From Lachnospiraceae bacterium M18-1 (GTDB lineage: Bacteria; Bacillota; Clostridia; Lachnospirales; Lachnospiraceae), in NCBI GenBank assembly GCA_000403295.2, contig KE159612.1:487969-521684 (forward strand): a stretch of DNA of 33,716 nucleotides, read 5' to 3'. Positions 1 through 8,666 of this stretch are shown piece after piece. How positions within the stretch are numbered: position 1 is the first letter of the stretch; each line of letters begins with the position of its first letter. The position numbers and the translations under genes are program-made. The notes beneath the pieces were generated by a model. It had not been told where the DNA came from, ran no database searches, and worked only from the letters and a program-made list of their open reading frames with translations.

Positions 1-57
1 CTCTTATTATATCACACAATAACATAAAATACCATATATAAAAACAAATATTTTGAC

Positions 58-86
58 ACAAAAAAAGCAGGTTTTGTGCGACCTGC
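58..86 (-). terminator. Intrinsic terminator read on the minus strand
   Basis: A 6-bp stem (GCAGGT at 67-72 with ACCTGC at 81-86) is preceded on the plus strand by a run of A. Read on the minus strand this is a hairpin followed by seven U. No minus-strand gene is recognisable just to its right, so it may be left over from a deleted gene. Confidence 0.5.
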
Positions 87-427
87 GAGTACTTTTTGGA
101 TTATTCAGTTGTCAAACTCCCGTGTACAGTTTTACGATCATACACAATATTATCTTGAGGAATATAGTGGAAGCTTTGGGGCTCATCATAGGATAGAATG
201 TAGGGATAACACGGAGCTTTTGAAAAAGGTATAAACTGTATTAGAATATATGGTAAATCAAGGCTCTCAGATAGCATTTTCCCTTAGAGAAGAAATATGA
301 TTGGGAAGAAGTGGAACTATGATAGATAAAAAAGAATATCAACAGATGGCAGGCAAATAGTAAGAAACGTAGTTAAATACGTCAGATATTTTCAACGCAT
401 AGGAACAATATGGGGGGATGCAATTGT
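87..427. other. Intergenic region with no recognisable gene
   Basis: This 340-bp AT-rich stretch has no convincing open frame. A short frame around 140-230 (reading DHTQYYLEEYSGSFG...) runs into stops and may be a decayed gene, but I do not recognise it. The ribosome binding site of the methyltransferase (G run at 412-417) lies at its right end. Confidence 0.4.
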
Positions 428-1021
428 ATGAAAGAAGATAAAACAATTCGTTATTACAATTCAAACGCAAGGGAATTTGTACTGGGAACGGTATCAGTGG
501 ATTTTGAATTTACGCAGAAAAAGTTTACGGACAGGTTATCGAAGAATGCGGCAATTCTTGATTTTGGATGCGGTTCGGGACGTGATACAAAATATTTTTT
601 ATCACAAGGATACCGGGTAGATGCAGTAGATGGTTCCGCCGAATTATGCAAATTAGCAAGCGAATATACAGGAATTGAAGTAAAACACGCATTTTTCAAC
701 GAGTTGGTACAGGTCGAACAGTATGATGGTATTTGGGCTTGTTCCTCAATATTACATTTGCCCGTGGATGAACTTAAAGAGGTTATGCGTAAAATGGTGA
801 TTGCATTAAAAGACAATGGGATTATTTATACTTCTTTCAAATATGGAACGTTTGCAGGGGAAAGAAACGGACGTTATTTCACGGATATGACGGAAGATAC
901 ATTTGCGGGTTTCATAAAACAGATAGAACATGTAACGATAGAGGAACAGTGGATTTCATTAGATGCACGGCCAGAACGAGGGGATGAAAAATGGCTCAAT
1001 TTAATTCTGCGGAAAAAATAG
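428..1021 (+). CDS. Class I SAM-dependent methyltransferase
   Basis: Predicted soluble class I methyltransferase of 197 residues. The SAM-binding motif I is plain (ILDFGCGSGRDT, near residues 40-51), followed by the acidic end of strand 2 (VDAVDGS) and a TehB-like motif (SSILHLP). The start at 428 is preferred over an in-frame ATG at 410 because a G-rich ribosome binding site (412-417) lies about 10 nt upstream and the first six residues of the longer form look non-coding. The 3' end overlaps the start of the PLD/helicase gene by about 30 nt, which implies translational coupling and a shared role. The substrate is not shown by sequence; small molecules or nucleic acid are both possible. The frame appears intact although its partner is broken. 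Confidence 0.8.
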   Translation: MKEDKTIRYYNSNAREFVLGTVSVDFEFTQKKFTDRLSKNAAILDFGCGSGRDTKYFLSQGYRVDAVDGSAELCKLASEYTGIEVKHAFFNELVQVEQYDGIWACSSILHLPVDELKEVMRKMVIALKDNGIIYTSFKYGTFAGERNGRYFTDMTEDTFAGFIKQIEHVTIEEQWISLDARPERGDEKWLNLILRKK

Positions 1022-1495
1022 ACAGCAGTAATGAACCGGTGATTGTGTCAACCGATGTAATGACCGGTGACAGAGACCGAAGCCGATATTTGTACTACCA
1101 GCTTAAAATGAGTATGTCAAAAGCGAAAGGAATCGATATCATTGTTTCTTTTCTTATGGAATCCGGTATCAGAATGATTTTGAATGATATCAGGCAGGCT
1201 TTGGACAAGGGCGCTTCCGTGCGGATTTTGACAGGGAATTATTTGGGAATCACACAGCCGTCCGCACTTTATCTGATAAAAAAAGAATTTGGTAACCGTA
1301 TAGATTTACGATTTTACAATGACAAAGAGCGGTCGTTTCATCCCAAGGCATATATTTTCCATTATAAAGATACAAGTGAAATTTACATAGGATCTTCCAA
1401 TATTTCAAAAAGCGCATTGACATCAGGAATTGAATGGAATTACCGCTTTAGCAGTATTGCAGATTATAAAAATTACCAGTTGTTTTATCATACAT
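991..1495 (+). pseudogene. PLD-nuclease/DEAD helicase (DUF3427 type), 5' part, cut by IS1634-type insertion
   Basis: This is the N-terminal phospholipase D-like nuclease domain of a large helicase. It shows an HPK motif (SFHPKAYIFHY) followed about 20 residues later by GSSNIS, the HxK...GSxN pattern of PLD nucleases. The host reading frame stops making sense at 1495, where an insertion sequence begins; translation would run into it and end at 1554. If the element and one copy of the 6-bp duplication are removed, the frame continues seamlessly (...LFYHT-FEDLFFNHSIIID...) into the downstream part at 3475. The gene starts inside the end of the methyltransferase gene. The family combines a nuclease with an SF2 helicase and is often found near restriction and defence genes; that role is inferred. 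Confidence 0.8.
1490..1495. repeat. Target-site duplication ATACAT, left copy
   Basis: ATACAT occurs directly left of the element (1490-1495) and directly right of it (3469-3474). Both copies belong to the helicase reading frame, so they are the 6-bp duplication made on insertion. Confidence 0.85.
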
Positions 1496-1508
1496 CCCAA
1501 AACCCGGG

Positions 1509-1647
1509 AAAAGGAGACTCGAAACGTTTGATTTCGGTTAGAGTCGGGTCATAAAGACACCACAAATACTGTTATTATAAGGCTTTTTGGACATAAGATG
1601 TTGATTTTTATAACGAGTACGCATATAATAAAAGGAGACTCGAAACG
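1509..1647 (+). repeat. 18-bp direct repeat in the IS left end
   Basis: AAAAGGAGACTCGAAACG occurs at 1509-1526, inside the left terminal repeat, and again exactly at 1630-1647, just upstream of the transposase ribosome binding site. A second transposase-binding site next to the start codon would allow self-regulation; that is inference. Confidence 0.75.
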
Positions 1648-1661
1648 AAAGGGGACATCTT

Positions 1662-3419
1662 ATGCCGCGAAAAGCTTCAGGTGCCATAAATGTCGGAATT
1701 ATAAGGGAACGGCAAAAAAATGGTGATATCTATATATATGAACGTAAAACGAAATATGATCCAAATAAGAAGTATAGCGACACCATTTCGAAGGTTTTAA
1801 TCGGAAAAATAGTTAATGGTACTGATGAGATTGTAGATACAAGGCCGAAAAGACGTATGGCCGATCATACATCAGGCTCCGGGGTGACGCCCACTGAGAT
1901 AACCAGAAGACATGTCGGAATGCTTGACATCGTTTCCCATGTTGCAGATAAGTCCGGCATTACCGCAGAAATCAACAAAGCTGTAGGAAGAGATCGTGGC
2001 ATAGCGCAAAAGCTCCAGACATTGGCGTGGTATGCCTTTGCAACTGATGGGGAGACATGGCCGGGAATCAGGGCATGGACTACGAAATATGCCGGACTGC
2101 TTCCGTACCGTGATTCGTCCATATCGCAGGATATGTATCATGACCTTTTTGTTTACCTTGGTTACAATGAAAGCATCAAACAGTCCGTTTTCAAACACAG
2201 GGCAGAAACGATGGGGGACGGGGAGTTGCTGGCTTTGGATTCGACGACCATATACACGGAGTCTGAAAACCTGAATGTAGGAAGGAGTGCTCCCCATAAG
2301 GATAAGTTGATAAAAAATGTCTATAAGATTGTTGAGATATATTCCATAACATCAAGGCAGCCAATTGCCTATGCGAGGATACCGGGAAATATTTCTGACG
2401 GAACCACTGTGGAGAATGCACTCAAACAGCTAGACATCCTCGGGTGTCCCAAGGTAGAGATCGTGGCAGACAGCGGGTATTCCGCCGAGAGCAACATGAT
2501 TATGATGATAAAGAATAGCTACCCGTTTATTATGCATATCCCGACAGACACAAAATGGACTCAGCCCCTGATAAATGAATACAGAGACAAACTCATGAAC
2601 GGTGGAGAGATCATACATTGTGACCCGAAGTTCTCGGGAGTCACCGTCATGCAGATTCATGATTTTGCGTATGAGAGACAAAGGGCCAGTAAGAAAAGCG
2701 GTCTTGAAAAGGGGGATACAGAAATCCTTTCCAGACGCGTATATGTTCACATCTACTTCAGCTCGCTAAAAAAAGCGGAGGAAGATATTAAGTTCAGAAT
2801 GCAGTTCGATGCTGTAAAATCAGATCTTCTGTCAGGAGCATATCTTACTCCAGAAGACCAGAAATTCGCTGACCAGTACATGGAAATCAGTTATTGGGGT
2901 GAACGGATAACTAGGGTCGAAGTCAAGAAAAAAGCATATGAGAAAAGATGTAGATATCATGGTTTCATAATACTCGTGGCATCGAAGGAAAAGGATACAA
3001 ACAGGGCACTGGAGAAATACCGATCACGAGAGTATGTTGAGGAGGATTTCAAGAATAGTAAAAGTCATACCGGAGGAAATCATCCCAGGGTATGGGACGA
3101 TGATACACTCGACGGTCAGATCCTGGCGCGGTTTCTTGCCCAAAGTATGCATGAGAGTTTTGCGTCAATGCTCAGGAACTTACGTGATACGTTGGCGATA
3201 CCAAATGGTGATGTAAAGCACGATACCGGAGAAAAACTGAAGGAAGAAAAGCAACTGAAAAATTGGATTCGAAAAACTTCCATGCATAATATACTATCGT
3301 GGTTTGATGCAATAGAAGAAACAAAAGTGTCCGGCAAGAAAAAGAGTGGATGGCGGACAGAAGAAACGAAAAGAGATATGTTGTTTGTGGAAAAGCTTGG
3401 TATAAAACTTCGAGGATAG
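1662..3419 (+). CDS. IS1634-family transposase (DDE)
   Basis: This 585-residue protein has the RNase H-like DDE core of the IS4/IS1634 group. The first Asp lies in LLALDSTTIYTES (D193), the second in VEIVADSGYSAES (D270), and the Glu in the Y-(2)-R...E-like stretch SREYVEEDFKNSK near residue 456. An insertion rich in beta structure separates the second Asp and the Glu, as is usual for this group. The start at 1662 follows AAAGGGG at 1648-1654 with suitable spacing. It catalyses cut-and-paste movement of the surrounding element. Nothing in it looks truncated or shifted. Confidence 0.93.
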   Translation: MPRKASGAINVGIIRERQKNGDIYIYERKTKYDPNKKYSDTISKVLIGKIVNGTDEIVDTRPKRRMADHTSGSGVTPTEITRRHVGMLDIVSHVADKSGITAEINKAVGRDRGIAQKLQTLAWYAFATDGETWPGIRAWTTKYAGLLPYRDSSISQDMYHDLFVYLGYNESIKQSVFKHRAETMGDGELLALDSTTIYTESENLNVGRSAPHKDKLIKNVYKIVEIYSITSRQPIAYARIPGNISDGTTVENALKQLDILGCPKVEIVADSGYSAESNMIMMIKNSYPFIMHIPTDTKWTQPLINEYRDKLMNGGEIIHCDPKFSGVTVMQIHDFAYERQRASKKSGLEKGDTEILSRRVYVHIYFSSLKKAEEDIKFRMQFDAVKSDLLSGAYLTPEDQKFADQYMEISYWGERITRVEVKKKAYEKRCRYHGFIILVASKEKDTNRALEKYRSREYVEEDFKNSKSHTGGNHPRVWDDDTLDGQILARFLAQSMHESFASMLRNLRDTLAIPNGDVKHDTGEKLKEEKQLKNWIRKTSMHNILSWFDAIEETKVSGKKKSGWRTEETKRDMLFVEKLGIKLRG

Positions 3420-3474
3420 TCGGATTTTAGTAACGATTGATTCGAGTCTTTATTATCCGGGTTTTAGGATACAT

Positions 3475-5454
3475 TTGAGGACTTATTTTTTAACCACTCA
3501 ATCATTATAGACAATGAGGAATTGCGCAGATATTCAAAAAACTGGCATAAACCGGCTGTATCGAAAGATCTGGCAAAATATGATAATCTGGAAGATGACA
3601 TTGATACAAACATTCAGGTATTGTTTCAACCGAGAGGGGCACAGATTGAGGCATTATATGCATTGGAAGACAGCAGAGCCGAGGGGGCTGCAAAAGGTCT
3701 TGTTCAGGCAGCTACCGGAGTTGGCAAAACATATCTTGCGGCCTTCGATTCTGCAAAATACAGCAGAGTGTTATTTGTGGCGCATAGGGAGGAAATCCTA
3801 AAGCAGGCCGCAGTTTCATTTAAGAACGTGCGGCATTCGGATGACTATGGATTTTTTTATGGGAAACGGAAAGATACCGATAAATCGGTGATTTTCGCAT
3901 CTGTTGCGACGTTGGGACGGGCAGAGTATTTAAAACAGGAATATTTCCCAAAGGACTATTTTGATTATATTGTCATTGATGAATTTCATCATGCGGTTAA
4001 ATGAGCAATATAGAAAAATTGTAAATTATTTTACGCCAAAGTTTATGCTTGGACTCACGGCAACTCCTGAGCGTATGGATGGGAAAAATATTTATGAAAT
4101 CTGCGATTACAATGTACCATATGAAATTTCATTAAAAGAGGCAATTAACAAAGGTATGTTAGTGCCGTTTCATTATTACGGCGTCTATGATGATACGGAT
4201 TACTCCAAACTGCATTTGGTAAAAGGCAGATATGACGAGAGAGAACTGACGGAAATATATAGAAATAACGGCAGGCGATATGAATTAATTTATAAGCATT
4301 ATATGAAATGTCGTTCAAAGCGAGCGTTGGGATTTTGCTGTTCCCGGCAGCATGCGGAAGAAATGGCAGCGGAATTTTGCAGCAGAGGAATTGCGTCAGT
4401 GGCCGTATACAGTAATTCTGCTGGTGAATTTTCAGAGGATAGGGAAAAAGCCATTCAAAAGCTGAAAAAGCAGGAAGTGAACGTGATATTTTCCGTAGAT
4501 ATGTTTAATGAAGGCGTGGATATTGCTTCGGTTGATTTAGTGATGTTCCTCAGACCTACGGAGTCGCCTGTTGTGTTTCTGCAGCAATTAGGACGTGGAC
4601 TCCGCATTTATAAGGGAAAAGAATATTTGAATGTTCTGGATTTTATTGGAAATTATGAAAAAGCAGGAAAAACGCCGCTGTTGCTTGGCGGAGAAAAATC
4701 ATTTCGTGAAAAAAGAGCCGGTGACTATCATGATGTAGAGTATCCGGATGACTGTATTGTTGACTTTGATGTACGGTTAATCGACTTATTTAAAGAACTG
4801 GATAAGAAATCGCTGACAGTAAGAGAGCGGATCAGGCAGGAATATGATCGTGTAAAAGAGTTATTGGATGGGAAAATTCCTACCAGAATGGATTTATTTA
4901 CTTATATGGAATATGAGGTATATCAGTATTGCATAAGGCATACGAAGGAAAATCCATTCAGACATTATTTGGAATATTTGCATGGCTTAAACGAATTATC
5001 TGAAGAGGAAGAGGTTCTATACGCAGGAATCGGTAAAGAATTTTTAACATTAATTGAAACTACGGATATGACGAAAATTTATAAAATGCCTATTTTGTAT
5101 ACATTTTATAATCATGGAAATGTTTTGTTGGAGATTACAGAGGCTCAGGTTCTTGCATGCTGGAAAGATTTTTTTGACAGGAATAAAAACTGGCGGGATT
5201 TTTCTGACAGAATCACATATGAGGAATACAAAAACATGACGGATAAACAGCATTTGGCAAAAGCAAAGACAATGCCGATAAAGTTTTTAAAGGCGTCGGG
5301 AAAAGGCTTTTTTATTGATAAAGAGGGATATGCTTTGGCAATCAGGGAGGATTTGAGGGCAGTTGTAAAAAATCATACGTTCTGTGAGCATATGAAAGAT
5401 ATATTGGAGTATCGGACGATGGATTATTATCGCAGGCGGTACAAAGGAGAGTAG
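3475..5454 (+). pseudogene. DEAD helicase with DUF3427 tail, 3' part, frameshifted
   Basis: Continuation of the helicase cut at 1495. Seen in order are a Walker A motif (AATGVGKT), the DEAH-type box as DEFH (VIDEFHHAV), motif III (GLTATPER), a helicase C domain with motif VI (QQLGRGLR), and a long C-terminal region of the DUF3427 type. The frame running from 3475 ends at a stop at 4002-4004 directly after DEFHHAV. The rest continues one frame over as NEQYRKIVNYF. One extra A in the AAA run at 3999-4001 explains the shift: with two A the reading is HHAVNEQYRK. Without the IS and this extra base the protein would be about 827 residues. It therefore carries two independent lesions and is unlikely to be functional. 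Confidence 0.85.
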
Positions 5455-5500
5455 CGGCAAAATATTACCAGAGAGAGATTTGTTTGAGGAAGGGATAGAA

Positions 5501-5674
5501 TGAAATCGAAGAATTATGAAAGATGGGCAGTAAAGAATTAATTGCCAATTTGTTTCGTATATCTCAGACTGAAGAAAAATTACGAAAAGATGTGGTTGAT
5601 AATGCTAAAACGGCAACGTCGGTTCATTATTCTTTGGGAAGAAGTTTATTGCCTATGGAAATAAGAGAAGGAAG
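5501..5674 (+). pseudogene. DinD remnant (DNA-damage-inducible protein D)
   Basis: A short coding remnant. It begins with a normal-looking start (GGAAGG then ATG at 5501, reading MKSKNYE) and then shifts frame into MGSKELIANLFRISQTEEKL, continuing to VHYSLGR. That second part is recognisable as the conserved C-terminal block of DinD, which in the E. coli protein reads MGSTELAANLFR. The whole BRO/KilA-like N-terminal half is missing, and the C-terminus is lost where a palindromic repeat begins at 5675. I infer a large internal deletion joining the first codons to the tail, then truncation by the repeat. It directly follows the broken helicase. Confidence 0.6.
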
Positions 5675-5817
5675 GTTACTGTTCACACCCTTTGGGTGCT
5701 CCAGTAACAGTATCCAGCCTGTTTTAAGTCGCCTTCGGCGAGGGGCTGGATGCACGCAACCGCTATTTTACTGGCCGGATGCCTTGCAGCAGAGTGCAAG
5801 ACACCGTGAACAGTAAC
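5675..5817. repeat. GTTACTGTTCAC-bounded palindromic repeat, copy A
   Basis: A 143-bp element bounded by GTTACTGTTCAC (5675-5686) and its complement GTGAACAGTAAC (5806-5817). Inside are nested hairpins: CACCC-TTT-GGGTG; a stem ATCCAGCC...GGCTGGAT enclosing TCGCCTTCGGCGA; and a distal stem CTTGCA...TGCAAG. Related copies lie at 20274, 22299, 26004 and 26160. It abuts the DinD remnant. Confidence 0.85.
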
Positions 5818-5855
5818 GAAGGAAGTTCTGTTCTCGTAAATAAAATCCCAAAAGG

Positions 5856-5889
5856 TTGATTTTTTTCTCTGAACGGGCTATATTATAAT
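5856..5889 (+). promoter_or_regulatory. Likely sigma-A promoter of the antitoxin operon
   Basis: TTGATT (5856-5861), a 17-nt spacer and TATATT (5879-5884), overlapping an alternative TATAAT at 5884-5889. It lies 55-85 nt upstream of the RelB-type gene and is the only good promoter in that gap. Confidence 0.55.
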
Positions 5890-5943
5890 TACAAAACAAA
5901 TATTTTTGTATTTGATTTGTATTTGAAATATGGAGGTGCTAAT

Positions 5944-6246
5944 ATGGCTGAACAGGTTTTAAATCAGTTTCGCTCAGACAAAGAGCTTAGAGAGGATTGT
6001 GTCGCAATCTATGAAGCGCTTGGTATGGATCTGAATACGGCATTCCGTATGTTCATGGAACGCACACGGATGGTAAGAGGACTTCCTTTTCCGGCTGTAT
6101 TGCCTGACACTCGTATGACGAGAATTGAGGCACAAAAGGCAATTGATGATCTCCGGGCAGAAGCGGCAGGCCTTCCGGAGATGTCACTTGATGAGATCAA
6201 TGCCGAAATCCGCGCATCGAGGGCCGAAAGGAAGGCAAGGGAATGA
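5944..6246 (+). CDS. RelB/DinJ-family type II antitoxin
   Basis: A 100-residue protein whose first 50 residues form a ribbon-helix-helix fold of the RelB/DinJ type: a beta strand near the start, then LREDCVAIYEALGMDLNTAF and MFMERTRMVRGLPF. The C-terminal half is charged (…EINAEIRASRAERKARE), as is usual for the toxin-binding arm. The start at 5944 has GGAGG at 5932-5936, seven bases upstream. The stop overlaps the next start codon (ATGA), so both genes are translated together. It would normally neutralise its partner and repress its own promoter. Here the downstream toxin is only a 31-residue PIN fragment, so the antitoxin is probably an orphan. Confidence 0.85.
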   Translation: MAEQVLNQFRSDKELREDCVAIYEALGMDLNTAFRMFMERTRMVRGLPFPAVLPDTRMTRIEAQKAIDDLRAEAAGLPEMSLDEINAEIRASRAERKARE

Positions 6247-6728
6247 GGTATTACGCAGTTTTTGATACGAATGTCCTTATTTCTTCTTTTCTGACCAAAA
6301 GAACCGACACAGCAACGGCGCAAGTTGTGGACGCGATTGAGATGGCAGATGATAATTATACATATTTTTTGGATTTAGAAACAGGAGATAGTGTGTTCCT
6401 TGCAGATGAACTGATTACTGGTCTGGATAATGAAGGGCTGGAAGATGAAATTGAAGAAAACCCGGAACGCTATTTAAGGCTTCCGACGAAATTCGAAATT
6501 CACGAATACCATATTATGGAAGAATTTATCTGGACTTTAAAAGGTGAAAGGGCGGATAAACTGGATTGTGCCATCCGGGGGCGGGGAGCGTTCAGGAGAT
6601 TTAAGGATTTGGTAGACAGAATGGGGATTACACAGCAGTGGTATGATTTTCAGGCAGAATATTACAGGAAACTGGCGATTGACTGGTGCCAGGAGCATGG
6701 GCTGGAGTATGAGGAGGAGAGCATATGA
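6243..6728 (+). CDS. Chimeric protein: PIN-toxin N-terminus fused to UPF0158
   Basis: The first 31 residues (MRYYAVFDTNVLISSFLTKR…) are the start of a PIN-domain ribonuclease toxin, including the first catalytic Asp in FDTNVLISS. From about residue 27 on, the sequence is instead a UPF0158 family protein (VVDAIEMADDNYTYFLDLET…, with RYLRLP, IRGRGAFRRFKD and QQWYDFQAEYY). The two meet at VVDAI, a string that I recall in both families. A deletion by recombination at that short similarity is the simplest origin. The remaining PIN catalytic acids are gone, so it cannot be a working toxin. The UPF0158 part is nearly full length and may be functional under the antitoxin promoter. The function of UPF0158 is unknown. 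Confidence 0.8.
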   Translation: MRYYAVFDTNVLISSFLTKRTDTATAQVVDAIEMADDNYTYFLDLETGDSVFLADELITGLDNEGLEDEIEENPERYLRLPTKFEIHEYHIMEEFIWTLKGERADKLDCAIRGRGAFRRFKDLVDRMGITQQWYDFQAEYYRKLAIDWCQEHGLEYEEESI

Positions 6729-7069
6729 AAGAATGGAAAAATGTAACCGACAGCTTTTCAGAGGAACAAAGGCATTACAAGAATACATATATGGAAATAT
6801 GCGAGGTATATGATGAAGCTGTAGAAGTAAGCCTTTTTTCCTCCAGGACAGACCCATATGAAATCTATTTTTCCTATGGCTATATGTATGGCATTATTTA
6901 TGTGGAGAAGGAGGACGCAGATGCAAAGCGTGAGGAAATAAAGAAAGAGCTTCAGGCAGAATATCGAAAAAACAGGGAGCCCTCTGATGAATTTGCTAAT
7001 TCATTTACGAAAAAGCATCATGTGTGTTTTCCAAACGATATCGTTTTTGACACAGATGCATTTTTATAA
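6725..7069 (+). CDS. Small hypothetical protein coupled to UPF0158
   Basis: A 114-residue acidic, lysine-rich soluble protein that I do not assign to a family. It overlaps the preceding gene by ATGA, with GAGGAGAG just upstream, so it is the third cistron of the antitoxin/UPF0158 operon. The centre is aromatic (YEIYFSYGYMYGIIYVE), followed by a charged helix (EREEIKKELQAEYRKN-like). There is no signal peptide, membrane segment or cysteine motif. It probably came with the UPF0158 gene, not the toxin module; that is inference. Confidence 0.7.
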   Translation: MKEWKNVTDSFSEEQRHYKNTYMEICEVYDEAVEVSLFSSRTDPYEIYFSYGYMYGIIYVEKEDADAKREEIKKELQAEYRKNREPSDEFANSFTKKHHVCFPNDIVFDTDAFL

Positions 7070-7330
7070 TTTATGTACTCAAACTTCGCACCTAACCTTG
7101 GAAAGAGTGGATTTATCCAAAGTAAATCTATATGAAAATTTAGCACCAAATTTTTGGAAGATAAGTCATGGCAATGAGTGTATTACTGAGGCAGAAGCAA
7201 TTGCTTTTGAAAAACGATGTACGCCAGGAAAGAAATTCAGAGCAATGGCTGAATGTTTTGTTTCGTAAAATTTTGTGAATCTAAAAAAGCATACAGGGAG
7301 ATTTCCTCTACAATAAGGAGACGGGACAAA
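7070..7330 (+). other. Gap with possible coding remnant
   Basis: An open stretch from about 7078 to 7268 reads HLTLERVDLSKVNLYENLAP… and ends at a stop, with no plausible start or ribosome binding site of its own. It looks like the tail of a lost gene but I do not recognise the family. The AAGGAG at 7315-7320 belongs to the next gene. Confidence 0.35.
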
Positions 7331-7899
7331 ATGAAACATACAGCTTTTAAAGCGGAAGAATATGATAAGAAAATAAGACAAACACTCCCTTATTACGAAG
7401 ACTTTTACAAACAGATTTTGGATATTTTGTCCGTTATGGGAAAGAATGACGCAGTATGGCTGGATATTTCAAAAAACAGATTTCAAAAAGCAGGAAATCG
7501 TTTTGAGCAGACAGCCGTCCAGGAGATTGAAGAATACGAGAAGTATGATGTCATTACGGCCGTCCAGGTGAATCATTATCTTTCGGAAAAAGACCGAGAG
7601 TCGGCTGTGAAAATTGTGATCAGGCATTGAAAAAGGGCGGGATTTTCTTTTCATTTGAAAATATTGCTCCCAATAGTGAAAAAGGGAAACAAATTGTTTT
7701 GCAGAGATGGCAGAATTACCAGATTGCAAACGGAAAAGATCCAGCAGAAGCCGATGCGCATATCAGAAGATATGGAACAGAATATTTCCCGATTACTGTG
7801 AATGCACATTTTGAAACGATGCAAAAAGGCGGGTTTCAAAATGTAGAATTAATCTGGATGTCCTATATGCAGGCGGGCTTTATGGGGATTAAGGAATAA
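7331..7899 (+). pseudogene. Class I SAM methyltransferase, degraded
   Basis: Starts well (AAGGAG at 7315-7320, ATG at 7331) and reads as a class I methyltransferase, but two lesions are visible. First, after AVWLD the glycine-rich SAM motif I is absent and the reading jumps to ISKNRFQKAGNRF, which looks like the post-II region; an in-frame deletion of roughly 25 codons is inferred. Second, near 7605-7630 the frame is lost: VKIVIRH ends at a stop, while one base over the text continues as DQALKKGGIFFSFENIAP to 7899. A single missing A in the run after GCTGTG would restore it (VKNCDQALKKGG). Without motif I the product could not bind SAM even if the frame were read through. Confidence 0.75.
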
Positions 7900-7974
7900 A
7901 TGGACAGGAGCATATATTGCATAGTGGCATGCATTAAAAATGAGCGGTGTGTTTCATGATTGGAGGAAATTTTT

Positions 7975-8520
7975 TTGAAAAATTTTACAAGATCAGATTT
8001 ATTATTTTCTTTGTGCGGATTAAATTGCGGATTATGCCCCATGCACTTGGGTGGCCAATGCCCCGGATGCGGCGGCGGTGAAGGAAACCAGTCCTGCAAA
8101 ATAGCAAAATGCAGCCTGCAGCGCGGTAAACTGGAGTATTGCAGCCATTGCCAGGAATTTCCCTGCGAGAAATACGAGGAGATTGATACGGTTGATTCAT
8201 TTATCACGCATCAGAATCAGAAAAAGGATTTAAAGAGACAGCGGGAAATCGGCGTGGAGGCTTATGGGGCAGAACAGGAAGAAAAAATCAGTATCTTGGA
8301 ATGGCTGCTGCAGAACTGCAACGATGGCCGGAAAAAGACTTTTTTCTGTTTGGCTGTAAATCTTTTGGAATTGGAAGATGTGAAAAAAGTGATGGAACAG
8401 ACAAAATCAGACGGAACATTTGGAGAACTTTCATTAAAAGAGAAAGCCGCCTATGTGACCGGGCGGTTTCAGAAGGCGGCAGATGAGCAGGGGATTTTGT
8501 TAAAACTGAGAAAAAAATGA
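7975..8520 (+). CDS. DUF3795 cysteine-rich protein
   Basis: A 181-residue protein whose first 65 residues hold eleven cysteines in a DUF3795 arrangement: SLCGLNCGLCPM, GQCPGCGGG, CKIAKCSLQ, and YCSHCQEFPCEKY. Such clusters bind metal, probably zinc. The C-terminal half is helical and charged with no recognisable catalytic motif. The start is taken as TTG at 7975, because GGAGG at 7962-7966 lies eight bases upstream; an earlier in-frame TTG at 7960 would lie on the ribosome binding site itself. The gene has its own ribosome binding site and sits alone between the degraded methyltransferase and the acetyltransferase. Biological role unknown. Confidence 0.8.
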   Translation: MKNFTRSDLLFSLCGLNCGLCPMHLGGQCPGCGGGEGNQSCKIAKCSLQRGKLEYCSHCQEFPCEKYEEIDTVDSFITHQNQKKDLKRQREIGVEAYGAEQEEKISILEWLLQNCNDGRKKTFFCLAVNLLELEDVKKVMEQTKSDGTFGELSLKEKAAYVTGRFQKAADEQGILLKLRKK

Positions 8521-8666
8521 TTCAGCCTGGGCGTTTGCCGATGGTATAGAAAAGACGTCTTAACATTTATATTTCTCTGATTTGCAATGCGGGATGACAT
8601 TTTACAGAAAGCAATTTTCAAACATGCTCTAAGAAAACGTCTGCAAAAGGATGGGGATGCAGGATT

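Larger units (their letters stand above)
1496..3468 (+). mobile_element. IS1634-family insertion sequence
   Basis: A 1,973-bp element with imperfect terminal inverted repeats: 1496-1523 against the complement of 3441-3468, with 22 of 28 positions identical, both beginning CC(C/T)AAAACCCGG. It encodes one long transposase and is flanked by ATACAT duplications. The transposase looks full length, so the copy may still be active. It lies inside a helicase gene in the same orientation. Confidence 0.9.

Noticed and set aside
3996..4010. Programmed frameshift in the helicase
   Set aside because: GTTAAATGA is not a convincing slippery heptamer, this family is normally in a single frame, and the gene is already disrupted by an insertion.
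6987..7268. Possible 93-codon gene
   Set aside because: Its first half overlaps the preceding gene out of frame, and it has no ribosome binding site; only the second half may be a remnant.
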